Source: Serpentinimonas barnesii (GTDB lineage Bacteria; Pseudomonadota; Gammaproteobacteria; Burkholderiales; Burkholderiaceae_C). Taken from it: a DNA stretch of 64,000 nt. Of the stretch, positions 41,893-53,739 are shown piece after piece (positions within the stretch are counted from its first letter, which is position 1; every line of letters begins with the position of its first letter). The stretch lies in assembly GCF_000696225.1 (NCBI RefSeq), contig NZ_BAWN01000032.1:1-64000 (forward strand), read 5' to 3'. The position numbers and the translations under genes were made by a program. The notes below the pieces were generated by a model. It was not told where the DNA came from, ran no database searches, and saw only the letters and a list, made by a program, of their open reading frames with translations.

Positions 41893-43656
41893 CTACTGCG
41901 GCGCAGCGGCGCCGGGCCGGCGCTCAAACACCAGCCAGACATCGCGGTTTTCGCGCAGGCGTGGCTCCTCGCGCAGCAACTGCCACTGGCGCAGATCGAT
42001 TCGGTGGTTGAGCGTGGCAAAGCCTTCCGAGCTGACCACCAAGCGCGGACAGGCCGCATCGGCCGGGCCGCCGGTGATGCGCTGCACCCGCAAGCCGCCG
42101 TGGTACTGCAGCGCCGCGATTTGTTCGTGCACCAGGCCATGCACCAGCACGCATTGTTGCGCCGGGGTGAGGGCGGCCACGCGCTGGCTGATTGGCGCCA
42201 GCCCCATGCCGTGGTTGAGCACCGGCAGCCACAGGGTGAGCGCCAGCGACCAGCACAGCGTGATGCCGCTGGCCGACAACACCAGGCTTTTCCAGAGCGC
42301 GGGCTGGTGGCGACCGGTGCGCCAGGCGATCACCGACAGCCAAGCCAGCGTCAGCAGCAGCGCCGGCACAAACCCGTGGGCTTCGAAGCGGGGCACAAAA
42401 TTGGGCAGCAGCTTGGCCACGTTGGCGGCCGGCTCGGCCGGCACGCCGGTCATCATGGCCAGCCAGATGATCCAGATCAGCAGGGCCGAGACGCTGAACA
42501 GCAAAATCGCCAGCCAGTCGATCAGGGCCGCCACGCTGCGCGTCAGCGTCGGCAAGGCAAAGGCCGCCAGCACCGCCAGCGGGGGCAGCGCCAGCAGCAA
42601 GATGCGGTCGCTGCCCCGGTGCAACAGGGTCGCCAGCAGCAGCGCCAACAAGCACGCAGCGGGCAGCAGCAGGTGCGGGCTGCGCCATTGGCGGCGCCAC
42701 TTCCACAGCGTCCAGCCAGCCAGCAGGGCGCAGGGCCAGGTGAACCAGAGCAACAGGCGCGCCAGGCTCTCCCATGAGGCGGCCAACTGCCAATGCGGCA
42801 GCACAGCCTGCCCATCCAGCCAAGCACCGGGCCAGCCCATGGCAAAAGCCAAGGCGGCGGCGGCCAGTGCCAAGGCTGCCATGCCCCCGCGCATGGCCAG
42901 TGCCTGGGCCGCATTGGCCTGACTGGCAGCCCCTTCGGTGGCCACCATGTCGCTGGAGGCATGGGGCCCGCAGCGGCGGGCCAGTTCGCCGCTGAGCAGC
43001 AGCAACAAGGCGATGCCCGGTGCTCCGCTCAGGGCCAGACCGAACATGGCCAGCGTCCACATGCTCAGCGTGGGCATGAGGCTATTGCCGGGCTGCACGC
43101 TGCGCGCAAAAGCCGCCAAGGCCAGGGCCACGAAGGCCAGCCGCGCCGCATCGACACTTGATTGGTGTGCCAGCAGGGCCAGCCCCAAGCAGGCCAGCAA
43201 GGCCAGCAAGGCGGCGTCGGCCAAGGCGCGCGCGTAGTCAACCGGGTGCGCCTGGCCGCCAAAAGCAAAAACCACGGGTTGTGCGCCGGGCAAGCGCGCC
43301 AGGTAGTAGGCCGCGTACCAGGTGCAGATGAGGGTCAGGGCCAGCAAGGCCATGAAGGGCAATTGGGCCGCCTGGTGGGCCGGCAGCCACGGCAGGGCGT
43401 GGATGGCCAGAGCGCCCAGCCAATAGGGCAGCCAGCCGACGGTCTGGGCGCTCTCGCCCAGCAATTGCGGATGCAGCCACTGGCCGGGTTGGGCAGCGAG
43501 TTCGCGCATCACGCCAAAGGCGGCTAGGTCGGCGTTGCGCCACGGGTCGCGGCCGATAAAGCCGGGCAGGATGTAGAGCAAGCCCAGCGTCCACAACACC
43601 CAGCGCGGCAAACGCCGGGCGGAATGCTGGCTGACGATGGCGGGGGTGGGATCCAT
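41893..43656 (-). CDS. Multi-pass membrane protein, GT-C/ArnT-like glycosyltransferase
   Basis: Integral membrane protein of 587 residues with about a dozen hydrophobic segments. The N-terminal block PGFIGRDPWRNADLAAFGVMREL, with an acidic residue in the first extracytoplasmic loop, resembles GT39/ArnT-type lipid-linked sugar transferases, and the last 120 residues form a soluble domain. The donor and acceptor cannot be told. The ATG at 43656 directly follows the T-run of the rpmE2 terminator, so this gene either has a leaderless message or starts at a later codon. Confidence 0.7.
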   Translation of the reverse strand: MDPTPAIVSQHSARRLPRWVLWTLGLLYILPGFIGRDPWRNADLAAFGVMRELAAQPGQWLHPQLLGESAQTVGWLPYWLGALAIHALPWLPAHQAAQLPFMALLALTLICTWYAAYYLARLPGAQPVVFAFGGQAHPVDYARALADAALLALLACLGLALLAHQSSVDAARLAFVALALAAFARSVQPGNSLMPTLSMWTLAMFGLALSGAPGIALLLLLSGELARRCGPHASSDMVATEGAASQANAAQALAMRGGMAALALAAAALAFAMGWPGAWLDGQAVLPHWQLAASWESLARLLLWFTWPCALLAGWTLWKWRRQWRSPHLLLPAACLLALLLATLLHRGSDRILLLALPPLAVLAAFALPTLTRSVAALIDWLAILLFSVSALLIWIIWLAMMTGVPAEPAANVAKLLPNFVPRFEAHGFVPALLLTLAWLSVIAWRTGRHQPALWKSLVLSASGITLCWSLALTLWLPVLNHGMGLAPISQRVAALTPAQQCVLVHGLVHEQIAALQYHGGLRVQRITGGPADAACPRLVVSSEGFATLNHRIDLRQWQLLREEPRLRENRDVWLVFERRPGAAAPQ

Positions 43657-43657
43657 G

Positions 43658-43680
43658 AAAAAAGCAGCCTCGCGGCTGCT
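43658..43680 (-). terminator. Intrinsic terminator of rpmE2
   Basis: On the minus strand AGCAGCC and GGCTGCT form a perfect 7-bp stem with a GCGA tetraloop, followed by a run of six Ts (43658-43663). It lies 30 bases past the rpmE2 stop. Only one base separates the T-run from the ATG of the next gene. Confidence 0.85.
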
Positions 43681-43709
43681 CTTGGGTGGCGTGTGGGTGG
43701 CCGGCAAAC

Positions 43710-43964
43710 TTACTTGGCCGTGCGGGCGTAGCGGTTGCGGAATTTTTCCACGCGGCCGCCCATGTTGTCCACACTCTTTTGGGTGCCGGTGTAGAAGGGG
43801 TGCGACTCGCTCGAGGTGTCGAGTTTGTAGAGCGGCAGCTCGCGCCCGTCGTCGAGCTTGATGCTTTCGCGCGTGTTGACGCAAGAGCGAATCACGAACT
43901 GTTGGTTGTTCGACAAATCGACGAAGCAAACTTCGCGGTAGTTGGGGTGGATGCCGGATTTCAT
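43710..43964 (-). CDS. rpmE2: 50S ribosomal protein L31 type B
   Basis: Large-subunit ribosomal protein L31 of the zinc-free type B. The 84-residue protein has MKSGIHPNYREVCFVD and SSESHPFYTGTQK, and a linker in the middle that type A lacks. Its two cysteines (13 and 28) do not make the CxxC zinc motif of type A. Type B proteins often replace zinc-binding L31 under zinc limitation. It follows rho, with a TACAAT -10 candidate right after the rho stop. Confidence 0.95.
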   Translation of the reverse strand: MKSGIHPNYREVCFVDLSNNQQFVIRSCVNTRESIKLDDGRELPLYKLDTSSESHPFYTGTQKSVDNMGGRVEKFRNRYARTAK

Positions 43965-44036
43965 CGCTGGGTTCCTTGAGGGGCGGCGCGGCAGCCATTG
44001 CCAGCCTGTCTGACAACACTTTCCGCAAAAGCCCGA

Positions 44037-44042
44037 ATTGTA
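44037..44042 (-). promoter_or_regulatory. -10 candidate for rpmE2
   Basis: TACAAT on the minus strand starts directly after the rho stop codon and about 73 bases before the rpmE2 ATG; a -35 would lie within the rho coding end. Confidence 0.35.
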
Positions 44043-45305
44043 TCAGCCGCCGCGGCGCATGAGGTCGAAAAACTCGTGATTGTTCTTGGTCTGGCGCATG
44101 TTTTTGAGCACCATTTCCATGGATTCGATCTCGTCCATGTTGTACATGAACTGGCGCAGGATGCGGGTTTTCTGCAAAATCTCGGGCGCCAGCAGCAGTT
44201 CCTCGCGCCGGGTGCCGCTGCGGTTGAGCTGCACCGCCGGAAACACGCGTTTCTCGTACAGGCGCCGGTCCAGGTGCAGTTCGGAGTTGCCGGTGCCCTT
44301 GAATTCTTCAAAGATCACCTCGTCCATGCGGCTGCCGGTGTCGATCAGGGCGGTGGCGATGATGGTCAGCGAGCCGCCTTCTTCCACGTTGCGCGCCGCG
44401 CCAAAAAAGCGCTTCGGGCGCTGCAGCGCGTTGGCATCGACGCCGCCCGAGAGCACCTTGCCCGAGCTCGGCAGCACGTTGTTGTAGGCGCGCGCCAGCC
44501 GGGTGATGGAGTCGAGCAGGATCACCACGTCTTTCTTCAGCTCGACCAAGCGCTTGGCGCGCTCGATCACCATTTCGGCCACGTGCACGTGGCGCGTGGC
44601 GGGCTCGTCGAAGGTGGAGGAGATCACCTCGCCCTTGACGGTGCGCTGCATCTCGGTCACTTCTTCGGGGCGCTCATCGACCAGCAGCACCATCAGCGTG
44701 ACTTCGGGGTAGTTGGCGGCCAAGGCGTGCGCGATGGTCTGCATCATCACCGTTTTGCCGCTCTTGGGCGGGGCCACGATCAGGCCACGCTGGCCTTTGC
44801 CGATCGGGGCGATCAGGTCGATCACGCGGCCGGTGATGTTTTCCTCGGTCTTGATCTCGCGCTCAAGCCGCATTTGCACCTGCGGAAACAGCGGCGTGAG
44901 GTTTTCGAACATCACCTTGTGCTTGTTGTGCTCGGGCGAGAGGCCGTTGATCTTGTCGAGCTTGTTGAGCGCAAAGTAGCGCTCGCCATCTTTGGGGGTG
45001 CGCACCTCGCCTTCGATCATGTCGCCGGTGTGCAAGTTGAAGCGCCGAATCTGGCTGGGCGAGATGTAGATGTCGTCGGTGGAGGCGGTGAAGCTGGTGT
45101 CCATGTTGCGCAGGAAACCAAAACCGTCGGGCAGCACCTCGAGCACGCCGTCGGCAAACACCTGCTCGCCGGTCTTGGCGCGCTTTTTGATGATGGCAAA
45201 CATCAGCTCTTGCTTGCGCATGCGGCCGGTGTTTTCGATTTCCAGCGCATCGGCCTGCTTGAGCACTTCCGAGACGTGCAAGGCCTTGAGTTCGTTGAGG
45301 TGCAT
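44043..45305 (-). CDS. rho: Transcription termination factor Rho
   Basis: Hexameric RNA helicase that ends transcription at Rho-dependent sites. The 420-residue protein has the N-terminal Rho_N helices ([19 protein letters not shown]), the RNA-binding cold-shock domain with [14 protein letters not shown], Walker [12 protein letters not shown] (about 178-188), the Q-loop and [13 protein letters not shown]. The ATG at 45305 fits the family start. Its leader is over 150 bases and holds a GTCCGC/GCGGAC stem; in other bacteria the rho leader is autoregulated, which I infer may apply. Confidence 0.97.
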   Translation of the reverse strand: MHLNELKALHVSEVLKQADALEIENTGRMRKQELMFAIIKKRAKTGEQVFADGVLEVLPDGFGFLRNMDTSFTASTDDIYISPSQIRRFNLHTGDMIEGEVRTPKDGERYFALNKLDKINGLSPEHNKHKVMFENLTPLFPQVQMRLEREIKTEENITGRVIDLIAPIGKGQRGLIVAPPKSGKTVMMQTIAHALAANYPEVTLMVLLVDERPEEVTEMQRTVKGEVISSTFDEPATRHVHVAEMVIERAKRLVELKKDVVILLDSITRLARAYNNVLPSSGKVLSGGVDANALQRPKRFFGAARNVEEGGSLTIIATALIDTGSRMDEVIFEEFKGTGNSELHLDRRLYEKRVFPAVQLNRSGTRREELLLAPEILQKTRILRQFMYNMDEIESMEMVLKNMRQTKNNHEFFDLMRRGG

Positions 45306-45460
45306 GGGGTGCGCTCCTGCGAGGAGTCGGGGAAAAGGGATGCAGGGGAAGGGAAAATGGGTCCGCGTGCAAAGACTGAGCGGACGCACTGGGTAGCCAG
45401 CGCGGGAAAACGGAGCGGGCCTTGGCAGGCAAAACGCGCCCTCGATCTCTGAGTTGTCAG

Positions 45461-45466
45461 ATTATG
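45461..45466 (-). promoter_or_regulatory. -10 candidate for rho
   Basis: CATAAT on the minus strand, about 155 bases before the rho ATG. The 240-bp gap between trxA and rho otherwise holds the trxA hairpin and the long rho leader. Confidence 0.35.
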
Positions 45467-45503
45467 ACAGGAAAAACACGCAACCGAGAGGGCTGCCCGG
45501 TGC

Positions 45504-45537
45504 AATTAAGCCAGCCCCGTTGTGCGGGGCCTAGGCT
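45504..45537 (-). terminator. Terminator-like hairpin after trxA
   Basis: AGCC-TA-GCCCCG pairs with CGGGGC-T-GGCT around a 5-base loop on the minus strand, followed by TTAATT. It begins 10 bases past the trxA stop. The stem is strong but the T-run is poor. Confidence 0.55.
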
Positions 45538-45546
45538 CTGGCGGTT

Positions 45547-45879
45547 TTAGGCCAAGTTGGGGTCGATGAAAGCGCTCAGTTGGGACTTGTTGAGGGCGCC
45601 CACCTTGGTGGCCGCCACTTTGCCGTCTTTGAAAATCATGAGCGTCGGGATGCCGCGTATGCCGAACTGGGCCGGCACTTGGCGGCTTTCATCGACGTTG
45701 ATTTTGGCAATTTGCAGCTTGCCCTGGTAGTGGGTGGCCAGCTCGTCCAGAATGGGCGCCACGGTGCGACACGGACCACACCACTCGGCCCAGAAATCGA
45801 CCAACACCGGCAGGGTGGACTTGAGCACGTCGGCATCGAAGCTGCTGTCGGTGACTTGCTTGATCAGGGGATTGGCCAT
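45547..45879 (-). CDS. trxA: Thioredoxin TrxA
   Basis: Small redox protein that reduces disulfides in cytoplasmic proteins. The 110-residue protein has the active site WCGPC (33-37), the conserved cis-proline in GIPTLMIFK and the usual start [11 protein letters not shown]. The ATG at 45879 gives normal thioredoxin length. It sits upstream of rho on the same strand, an arrangement also found in Escherichia coli. Confidence 0.97.
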   Translation of the reverse strand: MANPLIKQVTDSSFDADVLKSTLPVLVDFWAEWCGPCRTVAPILDELATHYQGKLQIAKINVDESRQVPAQFGIRGIPTLMIFKDGKVAATKVGALNKSQLSAFIDPNLA

Positions 45880-46158
45880 GTGGGATTGCCTCGCTATTTT
45901 GAGTCGCTGCGGAACTAAGGGCGGGTTCGGGAAAATGGGGGGGGTGACGAGCCTCGACCCCGGCACTGGATTCACAGTTAGGGCTGCTTGGTTCCCCACC
46001 TGACCCGGTTGGCCGCTTCACCATGCGGGAAGGCCCGTCGGGGTCGATTGTATGCCAATGTGCCGAGTGCGCGCAGGCGTGTGCGCTGAAGGCCACTGGG
46101 CGCGCAGGCAGGCCCGGGGGTGGGCGTTACACTGCGGCTTTTGCTTTTTTGCTTCCCG

Positions 46159-46992
46159 ATGGATATTGTTTTGCTGCTCAAGGCCGCCGTGATGGGGCTG
46201 GTGCAGGGCATCACCGAATTTTTGCCGATTTCCTCCACCGGGCACCTGATCCTGACCTCGGCGCTGCTCGGGCTGTATGGTGAGAAGGTGCGCGTGTTCG
46301 AGGTGGTGATCCAAGTCGGGGCGCTGCTGGCGATCGTGTCGGTCTACTTCGAGCGGCTATGGACCACCGCGCGCGGGCTGCCGCGCGGCGATGCGGTGGC
46401 GTGGCGCTTCACCAGCAACCTGGTGATTGGCTGCCTGCCGGCGGTGCTGCTGGGGGTGCTGTTTTTTGATTTCATCACCGGGGTGCTGTTCAACCCGCTG
46501 GTGGTGGCCTCTACGTTCATCTCGGGCGGGCTGGTGATTTTGTGGGTGGAGGCGCGTCAGGCGCGCCAGCCGCCGCAGCGCATCCAAGAGGTGGATGCGG
46601 TGGGCTGGCGCGATTCGCTCACCGTGGGCTTAATCCAGTGCCTGGCGCTGGTGCCGGGCGTGAGCCGCTCGGGTGCCACCATCATCGGGGCCATGGCCTT
46701 TGGCTTTTCGCGCCGCGCCGCCACCGAGTTCAGCTTTTTTCTCTCGATCCCGATGCTGGTCGGGGCCGCAGGCTACGACCTGTTCAAGAACGCCGATCTG
46801 CTCACGCGCGCCGACCTGCCGTTTTTTGCCGTCGGGTTGATCGTCACGTGGCTGTCGGCTTGGGCTTGCGTGCGCTGGCTGCTGCGCTACGTGGCGCAGC
46901 ACACCTTTGTGCCCTTTGCCTGGTACCGCATTGGCTTTGGGCTGTTGGTGCTGCTTACCGCCTACATGGGCTGGGTGGACTGGACGCGCTGA
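46159..46992 (+). CDS. uppP: Undecaprenyl-diphosphatase UppP (BacA)
   Basis: Inner-membrane phosphatase that recycles undecaprenyl pyrophosphate for cell-wall synthesis and confers bacitracin tolerance. The 277-residue protein has the catalytic motifs GITEFLPISSTGHLIL (17-32) and ALVPGVSRSGATI, and about eight hydrophobic segments. The ATG at 46159 fits the conserved MDIVLLLKAAVMGLVQG start. The 280-bp gap to divergent trxA shows no strong promoter; a TACACT box 25 bases upstream is weak. Confidence 0.96.
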   Translation: MDIVLLLKAAVMGLVQGITEFLPISSTGHLILTSALLGLYGEKVRVFEVVIQVGALLAIVSVYFERLWTTARGLPRGDAVAWRFTSNLVIGCLPAVLLGVLFFDFITGVLFNPLVVASTFISGGLVILWVEARQARQPPQRIQEVDAVGWRDSLTVGLIQCLALVPGVSRSGATIIGAMAFGFSRRAATEFSFFLSIPMLVGAAGYDLFKNADLLTRADLPFFAVGLIVTWLSAWACVRWLLRYVAQHTFVPFAWYRIGFGLLVLLTAYMGWVDWTR

Positions 46993-47001
46993 AAGCGCGC
47001 C

Positions 47002-47886
47002 TCAGGCACCGCCCGCAAAGCTGCGCAGCGCTAGGGCTATGGCCGCTGCGCTTTCTTCGGGGCGCTCCATCGGGAACAGGTGGCTGCCCTCTAGGGTTTG
47101 CAGCCGGGCGCTGGGGGTGCTGCCCACCAGCTTGTGCGTGAGCGCCATGCCCACTTGGCGCAGCTCCACCGATTCGCTCCCGCCTATGAAGGCCAGCGGG
47201 CACGCCAGCGGGTGGCGGCGCAGCAAACGGTCGAAGTGGTGCGGCAGGGTGTTGTAGATGGCGGTTTCGATTTCGCGCTCGAAGCTGAGCACGCGCTTGC
47301 TGCCCTGCGCGGTGGCCACCTCGTGCGTGCCGTGTTCGATGTAGTCGCGCAGCACCCGCGCATCCCAGCTGGCAAAGGCTTTTTTGTGGGTGAAATGGGC
47401 CAGTGCCTCCTCGGCGTTGGCCCAGCTGTTGCGCCGCTTGCGGCTGACCTGCCCCGGCGAGACGGCGCCGATGAGCCGCGTCTGCTTGGCCGCTTGCAAG
47501 GCGCGGGCGCGCCAGCCACCCAGCAGCGGCGAGTCGAGCAGCACCACCCCGGCCACCGGCCGGCCGCCCAGCAGCGGAAATTTGGCGGCGCACATCAGGC
47601 TAAGGAAACCGCCCAAAGAATGGCCCACCAGGTACAGGGGAGCCTCCCGATCGGCCGCGCTGGCGCACTCGCGCAGCACAAAATCGGCCAGTTGTTGCAC
47701 CAGGTGCGGCCAGTTGCTGCTGACCGGGTAGGCCGGGTCGTGGCCAAATTTTTCGAGGGCGTGCACCTGATAGCCCAGTTGCCGCAAGCGCTCAAACAGC
47801 ACGCAGTAGGTGCTTGCAGGAAAGCTGTTGGCGTGTGAAAACACGATCCGGGGCTTGGGGGTGTCGGGCAAGGTGTGCGGGGTCAT
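47002..47886 (-). CDS. Alpha/beta hydrolase
   Basis: Soluble alpha/beta-hydrolase of 294 residues from the ATG at 47886. The oxyanion-side segment is IVFSHANSFPASTY, the nucleophile is Ser in LVGHSLGGFLS, and the catalytic His is probably in LEGSHLFPMERP near the end. It resembles AB_hydrolase_1 esterases common in Burkholderiales; the substrate is unknown. It converges on uppP with a 9-bp gap and is divergent from greB. Confidence 0.85.
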   Translation of the reverse strand: MTPHTLPDTPKPRIVFSHANSFPASTYCVLFERLRQLGYQVHALEKFGHDPAYPVSSNWPHLVQQLADFVLRECASAADREAPLYLVGHSLGGFLSLMCAAKFPLLGGRPVAGVVLLDSPLLGGWRARALQAAKQTRLIGAVSPGQVSRKRRNSWANAEEALAHFTHKKAFASWDARVLRDYIEHGTHEVATAQGSKRVLSFEREIETAIYNTLPHHFDRLLRRHPLACPLAFIGGSESVELRQVGMALTHKLVGSTPSARLQTLEGSHLFPMERPEESAAAIALALRSFAGGA

Positions 47887-48534
47887 CAAAATTGCGTTTG
47901 TGCTAAGGAGCGGCAGAGTGGTGATTCTCACCGATGGCGCGGCTCCACCATGCGGGACAATCGCTGCAACAGACTCCCTGTCCGCTTCGGGCCAACCGCA
48001 TGAGCAAAGCCTTTACCAAAGAAACCGACCCCGACGACGACGACGACGCCGTGGGCGCTGCGCCGCTGCCTGCCGGTGGCAAAAACTACATCACCCCCGC
48101 CGGCCATGCGCGGCTGCGCGCCGAACTGTTGCACCTGCTCGACGTCGAGCGCCCGCGCGTGGTCGAGGTGGTGCACTGGGCTGCCAGCAACGGCGATCGA
48201 TCGGAAAACGGCGACTACCTGTACGGCAAAAAACGCCTGCGCGAGATCGACCGCCGCATCCGCTTTTTGGGTAAACGCCTAGAAATCGCCGTGGTGGTCG
48301 ATCCCGCTTTGCAGCACGGCAGCGATCAGGTGTTTTTTGGGGCCAGCGTGGTGTTTGCCCGCGCCGACGCCAGCCAGACCCGCGTCACCATTTTGGGCAT
48401 CGACGAAGCCGACCCGAGCCAGGGTCAGATTAGTTGGGTGGCCCCGGTGGCGCAGGCCTTGCTCAAAGCGCGGGTGGGAGATGAAGTCCGCTTGCGCACC
48501 CCTTCGGGCTGGGAGCTGCTGGAGGTGATAGCGG

Positions 48535-50793
<2,259 letters not shown>

Positions 50794-50885
50794 AATGGCC
50801 CTACTTTAGCCGGATTGGCGCTGGCGTGCAGGTCGGGTGCCAAAATTCACCTTGCGCTGAGCGGCAGCGCGGCCCGGGTTGGGGC

Positions 50886-51089
50886 TCAGGAGGGCACTTT
50901 TTTGAGCATTTCCAGCCCGATTTTGCCGTCGGCAATTTCGCGCAGAGCGGTCACGACCGATTTGTTTTTGCTCTCAATTTTGGGCGTGTGGCCTTGGTTG
51001 AGCATGCGCGCCCGGTAGGTGGCGGCCAACACGAGCTGGAAGCGGTTGGGGATTTTTTCCAGACAGTCTTCGACGGTGATGCGGGCCAT
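50886..51089 (-). CDS. rpoZ: RNA polymerase omega subunit RpoZ
   Basis: Small subunit that helps assemble RNA polymerase and in many proteobacteria forms part of a ppGpp site. The 67-residue protein begins [30 protein letters not shown] and contains [17 protein letters not shown]. The ATG at 51089 is the conserved start; an earlier one would add 17 unrelated residues. It lies between gmk and spoT, as in many proteobacteria. Confidence 0.96.
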   Translation of the reverse strand: MARITVEDCLEKIPNRFQLVLAATYRARMLNQGHTPKIESKNKSVVTALREIADGKIGLEMLKKVPS

Positions 51090-51136
51090 GGGTGTGCAAA
51101 AGGTTGTGTGGGGGAGGGTGGATGGGCGGTTGTGAG

Positions 51137-51757
51137 TCAAGCGATTTGCAGCGCGCTGAAGGTGGCGGCACGCAGGCGGCGCTGGGTGGCCACACGCAAG
51201 CGCTGGGCGTGGGCAATCGACTGCAGATCAGACAGGGCGCGCTCAAATGAGTCGTTGATTATAACGAAGTCGAAGCGATCGACTTGGGCCACCTCTTGCA
51301 CGGCGTTGCGCAGCCGCAGCTCGATCACCTCGGCGCTGTCTTCGGCACGCCGTTGCAGCCTCGTGCGCAGCTCCTCCCAACTGGGGGGGAGGACGAAAAT
51401 CAAGGCCGCATGCGGGAATTGCTGCTTGATTTGCAGGGCGCCTTGGTAGTCGATCTCGAGCACCAGGTCGGCCCCATTGCGCAGTGCCTCGGCCAGCGCC
51501 TGGCGCGAGGTGCCGTAGCGCTGGCCGTGCACGTGCGCCCACTCGACGAAGGCGCCCTCGGCCAGCAACTGGTCAAAGGTCTGGGCGTTTACAAAGTGGT
51601 ATTCGCGCCCGTTGCGCTCTTGGCCGCGTGGGGCCCGGGTGGTGTGCGAGATTGACAAGGCCAGCTGCGCATCGGCTTGCCGCCACGCCTTGACGAGGCT
51701 CGATTTGCCGGTGCCGCTGGCGGCACAGACGACGTACAGGTTGCCGGGGTAATCCAT
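51137..51757 (-). CDS. gmk: Guanylate kinase Gmk
   Basis: Phosphorylates GMP to GDP. The 206-residue protein has the P-loop ASGTGKSS (13-20), the GMP-binding [22 protein letters not shown], and [16 protein letters not shown]. It begins two bases after the yicC stop and precedes rpoZ, giving a yicC-gmk-rpoZ-spoT unit. Confidence 0.96.
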   Translation of the reverse strand: MDYPGNLYVVCAASGTGKSSLVKAWRQADAQLALSISHTTRAPRGQERNGREYHFVNAQTFDQLLAEGAFVEWAHVHGQRYGTSRQALAEALRNGADLVLEIDYQGALQIKQQFPHAALIFVLPPSWEELRTRLQRRAEDSAEVIELRLRNAVQEVAQVDRFDFVIINDSFERALSDLQSIAHAQRLRVATQRRLRAATFSALQIA

Positions 51758-51759
51758 TT

Positions 51760-52674
51760 TTATTCGAGGTTTTGCACCTGTTCGCGCATTTGTTCGATCA
51801 GCACTTTCATTTCGACCGCAATGCGCGTCAGGGCCAGGCTGGAGGATTTGCTGCCCAAGGTGTTGGCCTCGCGTTGCAGTTCCTGGATCAAAAAGTCGAG
51901 CCGCTTGCCGACTTCACCGCCGCGCCGCAGCAGTTGCCCGATCTCGCTCAGGTGCGACTGCAGGCGCGTGAGTTCTTCGGCAATATCGAGCCGCAGGGCG
52001 TAGGCGGTGGCTTCGGTCAGGGCGCGCTCGTGCGCCGCAGCCGGGGCGGTGCCAGAGTCGGCGCCGGTGTGGCCCATGGCCTCGTTCCAGCGCTCCAGAA
52101 AGCGCAGCCGCTGCTGCTCGACCTGGGCCGGCACCAAGGGCTGGGCCTGTAGCGCCAGCGCCTGCAACTGTTCGAGCCGATCGTGCAGCATCTGGGCCAG
52201 CCGCTCGCCCTCGCGTTGGCGGGCGCTGCGCAGCTCGTCGAGCACCTGTTCGGCCAAGCTGGCAAGGGCATCGTTCAAGGCCGCGGGCAGCGGCGGCGCG
52301 CGCGACAGCAGTTGCAGCAGCTCGGCCACTGAGAGTTCGCGCGCCTGGGGCATCCAGGTGCGGATCTGGTCTTGTGTGGCCAGCATTTTTTGCAGCTCAG
52401 CGCTGTTGGGTGCGCGCCACGCGGCCTCGGTTCGGCCTTCTATCCATGCCCGCAGCTCGACCTTGCCGCGCTTGAGGCGGGCTTGCAGGCGCTCACGCAG
52501 CACGGGTTCGCAGGCGCGCAGCTCGTCGCCCAAGCGAAACCCCAAGTCCAGAAAGCGGCTGTTGACGGAACGGATCTCCACCCCCAGCACGAGCTCGGGT
52601 GCGTGGGGGGCGGCCTCGGTGGGGTGCAGGCGCCGGCTGGCGCAGGCGTAGCCGGTCATGCTGTAAACTGGCAC
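51760..52674 (-). CDS. yicC: YicC family endoribonuclease
   Basis: YicC/YloC family protein, described as an endoribonuclease acting on small RNAs in Escherichia coli. From a GTG at 52674 it has 304 residues and starts with the family hallmark PVYSMTGYA, which is why this start was chosen over the ATG inside the motif. The N-terminal YicC_N part includes [20 protein letters not shown]. The C-terminal DUF1732 part has [22 protein letters not shown], the conserved ending block. Only 51 bp separate it from the divergent kinase gene. Confidence 0.92.
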   Translation of the reverse strand: MPVYSMTGYACASRRLHPTEAAPHAPELVLGVEIRSVNSRFLDLGFRLGDELRACEPVLRERLQARLKRGKVELRAWIEGRTEAAWRAPNSAELQKMLATQDQIRTWMPQARELSVAELLQLLSRAPPLPAALNDALASLAEQVLDELRSARQREGERLAQMLHDRLEQLQALALQAQPLVPAQVEQQRLRFLERWNEAMGHTGADSGTAPAAAHERALTEATAYALRLDIAEELTRLQSHLSEIGQLLRRGGEVGKRLDFLIQELQREANTLGSKSSSLALTRIAVEMKVLIEQMREQVQNLE

Positions 52675-52725
52675 AGATTCACTCTTTTCTTCTTGCAACG
52701 ATGCGGGTTTTGCTCTGATCCGATT

Positions 52726-53739
52726 ATGTCAAAGACCAAGCCCGCTCCTTTGCCTCCCGAAACCCTGATTGGCGGCTACCGAGTGGTGCGGCTGTTGGCC
52801 AGTGGGGGGTTTGGGCTGGTCTATCTGGCGATCGACCCGGCCGGGCAGAAGGTGGCGCTCAAGGAGTACCTGCCCGCTGCCTTGGCCTTGCGCGCCCCCG
52901 GCGAGTTGTTGCCGGTGGTGCCGCCAGAAAAGCTATCGCTGTACCGGCTCGGGCTCAAAAGTTTTTTTGAAGAAGGCCGGGCGCTGGCGCAAATTTCGCA
53001 CCCATCGGTGGTGGGGGTGCAGAACTTTTTTCGAGAAAACGAGACCGTCTACATGGTCATGGACCTGCTCGAAGGCGCCTCGCTGCAGGAGTTCGTCGTT
53101 ACGGCGCGCGCGCTCAAGCGCAAAAAGATTCTGCGTGAAGCCACCATCCGCTCGCTTTATGACGAGCTGCTGCGGGGTTTGCGCATCGTGCACCAGCATA
53201 AAATGCTGCACTTGGACATCAAGCCTGCCAATATTTTCATTACCGATGCCAACAAAGCCGTTTTGATCGACTTTGGCGCGGCCCGCGAGGTGCTCAGCGC
53301 CGAGGGCAATTTCGTGCGCCCCATGTACACGCCCGGTTTTGCCGCCCCCGAAATGTATCAGCGCGGCGCCCAGTTGGGCCCGTGGACCGATATGTACGCC
53401 GTGGGCGCCTGCCTCTACTCCTGCATGCAAGGCTACCCACCCCACGACGCCCCGCAGCGCCTCGAAAAAGACCGGCTGCCGCTGGCCATGACGCGCCTGC
53501 GCGGTCTCTACTCCGACAACCTGATCGAGGTAGTGCAGTGGTGCATGTCGCTGCAGGCCACGGCGCGGCCGCAGTCGGTGTTCGAGTTGCAAAAAGAATT
53601 GCAACGCGAGCCCACCCCGGTCTTTAGCCCCCCCAGTCTGGCCGACAAACTGCGCCAGCAAGTCGGTCGTTTTTGGCCTGGTTCGTCCAAGCTTCCCGTC
53701 ACGCCTTCTGGTCGCTCCAGTTTTCATCCCGAGTCATGA
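52726..53739 (+). CDS. Hanks-type serine/threonine protein kinase
   Basis: Soluble eukaryotic-like protein kinase of 337 residues. The glycine-rich loop ASGGFGLVYLA (25-35), the ATP-anchoring lysine in VALKEY (Lys46), the catalytic loop HLDIKPANIF with His162-Leu-Asp164 in place of HRD, and DFG (182-184) are all present. An APE-like FAAPEMYQRG follows the activation loop. There is no membrane segment or sensor domain, only a short Pro/Ser-rich tail. Its stop overlaps the start of a PP2C phosphatase gene as ATGA, so the two likely act as an opposed pair. Confidence 0.92.
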   Translation: MSKTKPAPLPPETLIGGYRVVRLLASGGFGLVYLAIDPAGQKVALKEYLPAALALRAPGELLPVVPPEKLSLYRLGLKSFFEEGRALAQISHPSVVGVQNFFRENETVYMVMDLLEGASLQEFVVTARALKRKKILREATIRSLYDELLRGLRIVHQHKMLHLDIKPANIFITDANKAVLIDFGAAREVLSAEGNFVRPMYTPGFAAPEMYQRGAQLGPWTDMYAVGACLYSCMQGYPPHDAPQRLEKDRLPLAMTRLRGLYSDNLIEVVQWCMSLQATARPQSVFELQKELQREPTPVFSPPSLADKLRQQVGRFWPGSSKLPVTPSGRSSFHPES

